This document shows positions 58,517-64,000 of a stretch of DNA of 64,000 nucleotides, piece after piece. The first letter of the stretch is position 1. Each line of letters starts with the position of its first letter. Both the position numbers and the translations under genes were made by a program. Source of the DNA: Leptodactylus fallax (taxonomy: Eukaryota > Chordata > Amphibia > Anura > Leptodactylidae); assembly GCA_947044405.1 (NCBI GenBank), contig CAMRHE010000324.1:248001-312000 (forward strand). Reading direction: 5' to 3'. The notes under the pieces are model-generated. The model was not told the DNA's origin. It ran no database searches and saw only the letters and a list, made by a program, of their open reading frames with translations.

Positions 58517-60296
58517 ATGACATCAAGAGGTTGCATACATCCAGCAGACGCATTTTGCTACGTATGTGGCCAGTTTATAAAGACAAGAGCGAAAAAGTAC
58601 TCTGTGGAAGCATCTGCTTTGAGGCCTACAAAGAGTACTTCGGCATGCCTGTTGGTGACCAAGACAAACCATGGGCTCCTCATTTCACATGTGAGCACTG
58701 CAAGAAAACTCTTGAAGGTAAGTGGATAAATGCTACTCTCTTAAATAGCAGATTACCTGTGTTAATATTGTAAATATCACTAGTCATTAGTGTGAAATAG
58801 GCCTAAATCAAATTCTCAATCCAAATATTATTTTGTTTGCTTATAGGTTGGTACAGGGGAGAGAAGAGAGCCATGCATTTTGCTATCCCAAGAATTTGGC
58901 GTGAACCGACTGATCACTCAACAAATTGCTATTTCTGCATGGTGGACCCTTCCAAACGTCGCACTGGCAAAAATGCACCGCCTGTAACGTATCCTGACAT
59001 TCCGTCATCTATTGCCCCAGTACCACACTGCCCTGAACTTCCTGTACCAACACCTCCAGACAGAGCTACACCACCTTCAAAAGAAAGCAGCAGGTCAGAC
59101 ATCGAGGAAGACATTGAAGATCACGATTTCTCTTCATATGCAGATGAGGAGCGGAAGCCATACTACCCTAACCAAAAAGACCTCAACGATCTGATCAGAG
59201 ACCTTGGTCTCACCAAGTCCAACGCTGAGCTTCTGACATCAAGGCTCAAGCAATGGAACTTATTAGATGAAAGCGTCCATGTCACAGATCAGAGGAAGCG
59301 TCACCAAGTTTTTTCCATTTTCTTCAGTCATCAAGATGGACTGTGCTTCTGCAACAATGTGGCCGGTCTATTCGAGGCTATAGGTATCACCTGTAACCCG
59401 AATGAGTGGCGCCTCTTCATAGACAGCTCATGCAAGAGCCTCAAAGCCGTGCTGCTTCACAATGGGAACAAGTATCCGTCTCTTCCTGTAGCTCACTCGG
59501 TGCACCTGAAAGAGGACTACACCAGTGTCAAGATGTTGCTAGGTGCCTTGAAGTATGATGAGTATGGCTGGGAAGTTATCGGAGATTTCAAAATGGTGTC
59601 ATTCCTGATGGGCCTCCAAGGTGGTTTTACTAAGTATCCTTGCTTTATTTGCCTTTGGGACAGCCGGGATACTGAAGCGCACTACCACAGGCGGGACTGG
59701 CCTCAGCGGACAGAGTTCACTGTGGGGAAGAACAATGTAAAGTGCTGATGCCACCACTATACATCAAGTTGGGGCTCATAAAACAATTTGTCAGAGCTCT
59801 AGATAAGGAGTCAAGAGCTTTTAATTACCTCCAAGATCTTTTACCTAAGCTGTCTGAAGCAAAGATCAAAGCTGGTGTCTTCGTCGGACCACAAATCAAG
59901 AAGATCATAGAGTGCAGTGAATTTCCCAAGAAGCTGAATAGGAAGGAGAGAGCAGCTTGGAACAGTTTTGTCGCAGTGGTTCACGGCTTCCTAGGCAATC
60001 ATAAAGATGAAAACTATGTATAACTGGTTCAGACTCTGATAAAGAACTATGCTGCAATGGGCTGCAGGATGTTACTCAAAATCCATATCCTTGATGCTCA
60101 TCTTGCTAAGTTCAAAGAGAACATGGGAGCTTATTCAGAGGAGCAAGGCGAGCGCTTTCACCAGGACATTATGAACTTTGAACGCCGTTACCAAGGACAA
60201 TATAACGAAAACATGATGGGTGACTATATATGGGGATTGATTGGTGAAACTGATTTGCAGTATAGTCGTAAATCTCGGAAAACCGCACACTTCTGA
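58517..60296 (+). pseudogene. Uncharacterised transposon-like gene with one intron
   Basis: The product would be about 580 residues. I recognise it only as a recurrent uncharacterised animal protein family and do not know its function. The N-terminal 110 residues have three C-x2-C pairs (CYVC, CEHC, CYFC), suggesting zinc binding. Then come a Pro/acidic linker and a domain with EVIGDFKMVSFLMGLQGGFT, CFICLWDSRDTEAHYHRRDW and, near the end, EEQGERFHQDIMNFERRYQG. The D...D...E spacing recalls a DDE transposase, but this is speculative. Exon 1 ends at 58717 and exon 2 begins at 58847, with phase preserved (LEG/WYRG). Four lesions are seen: a frameshift near 58612, a frameshift with probable short deletion at about 59740, a GAA-to-TAA-type stop at 60021-60023, and possibly a lost start context. 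The C-terminal frame closes at TGA 60294. Confidence 0.7.
58718..58846 (+). other. 129-bp spliceosomal intron
   Basis: The donor G|GTAAGT and the acceptor TTTGTTTGCTTATAG|G flank a 129-bp AT-rich interval with stops. Joining the flanks gives KKTLEGWYRGEKR in phase 1. The preserved splice sites show the copy was inserted as DNA, not as a processed transcript. Confidence 0.8.
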
Positions 60297-60653
60297 ACAG
60301 TTTTTGGTAATCTGTGTAAATTTGCAATGCATATAGTGTTCTTAGTCTGACTGTATAAATGAGAAGATGCAAAATCGTCTGTTTCTACAGTAAAAATGCA
60401 TAATTTTCGTTGCCGTGGTCACAAAAGCGAAGTTTATGATGAATGTAAGCAATTTTTAATTTTTTTTAGACATAAGCAATTGGAATATAACATTTAAAAG
60501 CTGGGAACAAAATTTGTGTTACATTTTTGGCAGTTTCTATGGTGGAGTCTCCATCGAAGACTCCGGTGTAGATGTGAACCCAGCCTTAGAAGTAGGTATG
60601 TTAAACTCTATTATCCATATGTATCAAGCTCAATGTTTCAATTTGTGGTGGAA
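60297..60653. other. 3' flank of the transposon-like gene
   Basis: AT-rich DNA without recognised features, except GACTCCGGTGTAGATGTGAACCCAGCC at 60560-60586, an end of the GTTCACATCT-type foldback family. Confidence 0.4.
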
Positions 60654-60667
60654 AGTATCCTATTTGT

Positions 60668-61362
60668 AGAGGGCGAAAGGCAATTAAAATCTCTACACAC
60701 CTTCACTGGTGCTCTCCTCAATGTGAGAGATTCTTGTCCCTAACCCACTCATTGCCTCCCACTAAGCCAGCCAATTCACTTTGCTCTGTACTGATGAAGG
60801 ACAACAATCCGGAAACAGTGCTGTATGCAGATAAGTGAAATTGGCTTGGCTAAGATCCCTTTTGCTGTCTCAAGGCTCGGTGAGTCAAAAGCAAATTGAG
60901 CATCTGTTACATCCAATAGAGGGCGCATGAGCTCCCCAGCTCTTTTCCCATAATGCCTTGTGATATGTAGATGCTAAGTAGAGGGCGAAAGGCAATTAAA
61001 ATCTCTACACACCTTCACTGGTACTCTCCTCAATGTGAGAGATTCTTGTCCCTAACCCACTCATTGCCTCCCACTAAGCCAGCCAATTCACTTTGCTCTG
61101 TACTGATGAAGGACAACAATCCGGAAACAGCGCTGTATGCAGATAAGTGAAATTGGCTTGGCTAAGATCCCTTTTGCTGTCTCAAGGCTCGGTGAGTCAA
61201 AAGCAAATTGAGGATCTGTTACATCCAATAGAGGGTGCATGAGCTCCCCAGCTCCTTTCCCATAATGCCTTGTGATATGTAGATGCTAAGTAGAGGGCGA
61301 AAGGCAATTAAAATCTCTACACACCTTCACTGGTGCTCTCCTCAATGTGAGAGATTCTTGTC
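60668..61362. repeat. 312-bp tandem array inserted with a 14-bp target duplication
   Basis: The phrase TAGAGGGCGAAAGGCAATTA recurs at 60667, 60979 and 61291, so the unit is exactly 312 bp. There are two full units and 72 bp of a third, and units differ by only a few substitutions (GTGCTGTATG/GCGCTGTATG, GAGCATCTG/GAGGATCTG, GGGCGCATG/GGGTGCATG). AGTATCCTATTTGT occurs immediately before (60654-60667) and after (61363-61376). Each unit contains ACTGATGAAGGACAACAATC and CGGAAACAG, a motif of some dispersed repeats. The array appears to have entered as one unit. Confidence 0.8.
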
Positions 61363-61376
61363 AGTATCCTATTTGT

Positions 61377-61849
61377 GTCTATATGTGACCACCCACTAGG
61401 GAAAGGAGGTATGATTTGTAACTTTTCAAGGTTTTTGTTATCATGTTGTGGTATTGCATTGACATGATTTCATGAAAAACTAAAATCTTTTACAAAATTA
61501 GAGATCAGATAAGTAAGAATATATCTGTATAATGCATGCCTTTTGATTTATAAAGAATTATTATTTGCTCAGAAGAAGGTTCTTTGCAATTCATGCTAAC
61601 CAAGTGGACATGATTATGGGCAGGGTTACTATTTATGTATTAAATATGAAAAGTTGCAAAAAAATGATATACCATCAACAAGCTGGCTTTAAGTGTAAGC
61701 CACAAAACTTAACTAAAATAGCCTCACCTTTTCCAATATAGAATCTGAAAACTTGTTTGCCATATGTATGTCATTAGATAAAAATATAATGTGGCAAAAA
61801 TTTTAAAGAGTTAATAGAGATGTGTGAACCTCTCAAACTTAAATTAGCT
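61377..61849. other. AT-rich interval, nothing recognised
   Basis: No reading frame or repeat structure was found. Confidence 0.45.
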
Positions 61850-62400
61850 TAAAACATAGTGTAGAACTCTTTTAGGGCTTCTATGAACCTATCTATTCAA
61901 TTTTTAGCTCTCTAAGACAAACACAGCCGAAGTTATGTCAAAGTAAAAGTGATATGTATGTCTATGGAAAAAGGAATGGTAAACAGTTGAGAAAAATTCC
62001 GACTATAACCATACACTGCACTGACACTTGCTTTTACACATGCTAGGTGTAGATGGGACCTGCCAACAAGGAAGGTCACGAGGAGGAGGAAGAGAACAGC
62101 CTTGTTCACTTCCTCTGCCAGTGCCACTGTCAAGTCTATTTTTCCGAATAAGAGAATGATGTCTTTTCAAAGAGCTGTTGCTCTTCCATTTGTTCCTGCA
62201 CAGCCACGGCTAAGTTGCTGCTTGCATATCTTGTACATAACCATTGATTTAATGTTTTGCCATGTACAAAAAAAATTTCCACATGGGTGATCACTATGTG
62301 TAGTTGCTGCCACCAGCAGCAGTGGAAACATATCTGCCGCTACCACCACCAGTGCCAGCAACCCTACCCAAGGTTCCCTTAGGTCTGGCCCAGGAAGGAT
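61850..62400 (-). pseudogene. hAT-like 5' region with BED-finger-like remnant
   Basis: Positions 61858-62035 match the dispersed repeat at 3885-4060. On the minus strand 62360-62110 reads HSDHPCGNFFCTWQNIKSMV and MYKICKQQLSRGCAGTNGRA. This recalls a BED zinc finger (S.VW.FF....K....C..C...L.RG..T), with the first cysteine of the pair changed to Y or shifted. A stop follows, then KDIILLFGK and VALAEEVNKAVL. BED fingers open many hAT transposases. The evidence is weak, and the rest of a transposase is not seen. Confidence 0.35.
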
Positions 62401-64000
62401 TTTGGATGTTGGGCCTGCGGAATGGCTGGAATCGTTACCACATAACCATCCCCACTACCCCAACCCTCTTCATCTGATGCCACCTTGTCACCCTAACCCA
62501 GTTACCAGGTCCAATCTGCAAAAGAATCACCATCAGCAATGACATCATCCTCTTCCCTGCTTTCCTCATGGCCATGTACACCCTCAGAATTTCCACCTCC
62601 AGATACATGCATACTTTAGTGTGCACTTAGGTTTAGGCTGAGTTTACATGATTCTTTTTTGCACTAAAGACTAGCACATGTTATTATGTATTTCATCTGT
62701 ATTTTAATGACCATTACATTTCAAAACTTAGGTTCACTGGCATAGTAGAAACATGCTACTCAAAACTGCATGTAAAATATGTATGCAGATGTTTAGCAAA
62801 AAAGTCCAGTATAAATCCAGAGTTAAGCAGATGCACATTCTAATAATACACCAGATAACATTCAGGCTAGGTTCTCACAAGGGCATGCTGTTTGCCTTTT
62901 TCTGATGTTTTGGAAATGCATGTGAAAAAGCAGTTGTAAAAACACATGCATTTTTAATAGAAAAAAATGCATAAACAAAGCGGTAGCACACAATGCCACA
63001 TATAGAATGCCAATTCTGTTAGCTAACCAAGTCATGTATTTCTTCCTTCCATCCTTTCTTACTTGATCTATTCCTCACTGCCTTTCTTCCTTTTTCACTT
63101 AAAAGCATTCTCCATTATTATTACTATGGCTGCACCTCTATGTCGCTAAAAGTTCTAGTCATTAGACCCTTGGTAAAAAAGGTATTAGGACCACAATTGT
63201 GATTGTATAATAAGGCCATATTAAAGCCATCTAAATTAGTATATTGGCTGCACCTCTACTCTCTTCCCATCCCCAAAACCACCCTCAATCCCAAAATCCA
63301 CAAAGCAGCCTGTCATTTTATATGACAAGCTTCTTTACAGTGCACCTTATCCCTTCCCCCTCCTACCTAAGCCAGACCTAAGCCAGGTTCCTACCTGAGC
63401 CAGAAGTCAAAATGAAAAAAATAAATCTAAATCAAATTCCCTTTGAGCTTAACCTTAAAAAAGAGATTTTTCCTCTTACATCAATCTAAGTTTAGCAGGA
63501 AATAACTCAATAATGTCTGAATAATCAGGATATAAATATATTTTTGGACCATTAAATTGTAAATCTTGTCTCTTCCAAGCCATGTGAGTTAGCCTTAGAA
63601 ACCAATTCCCTTAACTCTTACAATCTGGAGGTATCCCCTCCACTTCTCCCACTTCAACTGGCCACAACTGAGTATTTTACGGAAAAGCAACTAACAGTAG
63701 AGTTAAGATTTAAGTGAAAAACCTTGGTGCTTGATATACAATAGAATAAAGAAATAAAGTTTCATCCACACAAGATTTTACCCAGGTGCCTCCAGAGATC
63801 ATCTGAAGCTTGCAAAATACAAAGGTATGCTGGCCATACACTTTACAGGTAGATAGAATGATCATTTGACAGCCAGCTATCTTGCCTGAGTGGCAAATGT
63901 GTCCTGGATGGGAGATAGGATAAAATCACTGCGAAAGATTTCCCTTTGAACAAAATTCAACAGCTTCTTTCTTGTCTCCTTCAAAATGTGCCATCAAGGG
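62401..64000. other. AT-rich interval to the window edge, nothing recognised
   Basis: Near 62865-62985 the text TAGGTTCTCACAAGGGCATG and AAAAGCAGTTGTAAAAACACATGC resembles decayed foldback repeats. No gene, tandem array or LTR is supported. Confidence 0.4.

Overview
The window is repeat-dense vertebrate nuclear DNA, most likely from an anuran amphibian. The basis is its mix of repeats: TTAA-flanked foldback elements of the kind abundant in frogs (ends like TTAAAGGGGTTGTCC), hAT-like elements with CAGTGGCGTAAC-type ends, several Tc1/mariner families, L1 fragments, a Penelope-like fragment and a Ty3/gypsy element with the Gmr1-type gene order. No host gene exon, tRNA or rRNA was recognised. Every coding region that can be supported belongs to a transposable element or a transposon-like gene, and nearly all carry frameshifts or stops.

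Layout. 1-1250: a 31-bp minisatellite with conserved hairpins. 1253-1613: a TTAA foldback element. 3449-4915: Tc1 fragment, a dispersed repeat and a 90-bp tandem array. 5040-8207: Gmr1-like retrotransposon (integrase before reverse transcriptase) with a 3' LTR. 9210-11115: hAT-like element with a 28-bp minisatellite. 12485-14470: AT-rich and TTAA/foldback elements. 15962-16830: L1 3' end. 20043-22552: second hAT-like element (perfect 8-bp target duplication). 22881-24362: Tc1 copy. 24365-26620: A/T-rich satellite with an inverted block and a foldback insertion. 29409-30194: large hairpin insertion with 13-bp duplication. 31422-31691: Penelope GIY-YIG remnant. 32207-33835: nearly complete Tc1 element. 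33996-34220: LTR. 34230-39670: L1 disrupted by a hAT-like element and apparently by an internal inversion.

The most striking structure is 41808-50254. Four elements are nested there: a Tc1-like element holds a second Tc1, which holds a third Tc1 remnant, which holds a 4.2-kb LTR retrotransposon. Target duplications can be read at each level (TA, TA, TA and GAGGG). Beyond it lie a solo LTR inside a TA microsatellite (51149-51795), further Tc1 remnants (51851-56820), an intron-containing uncharacterised transposon-like gene with an upstream heat-shock-element-like array (58041-60296), and a 312-bp tandem array inserted as a unit with a 14-bp target duplication (60654-61376).

The genes do not form a pathway. 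The window is a record of successive insertions, and the nested order gives relative ages. All family names come from motif recognition by eye; no database search was possible.
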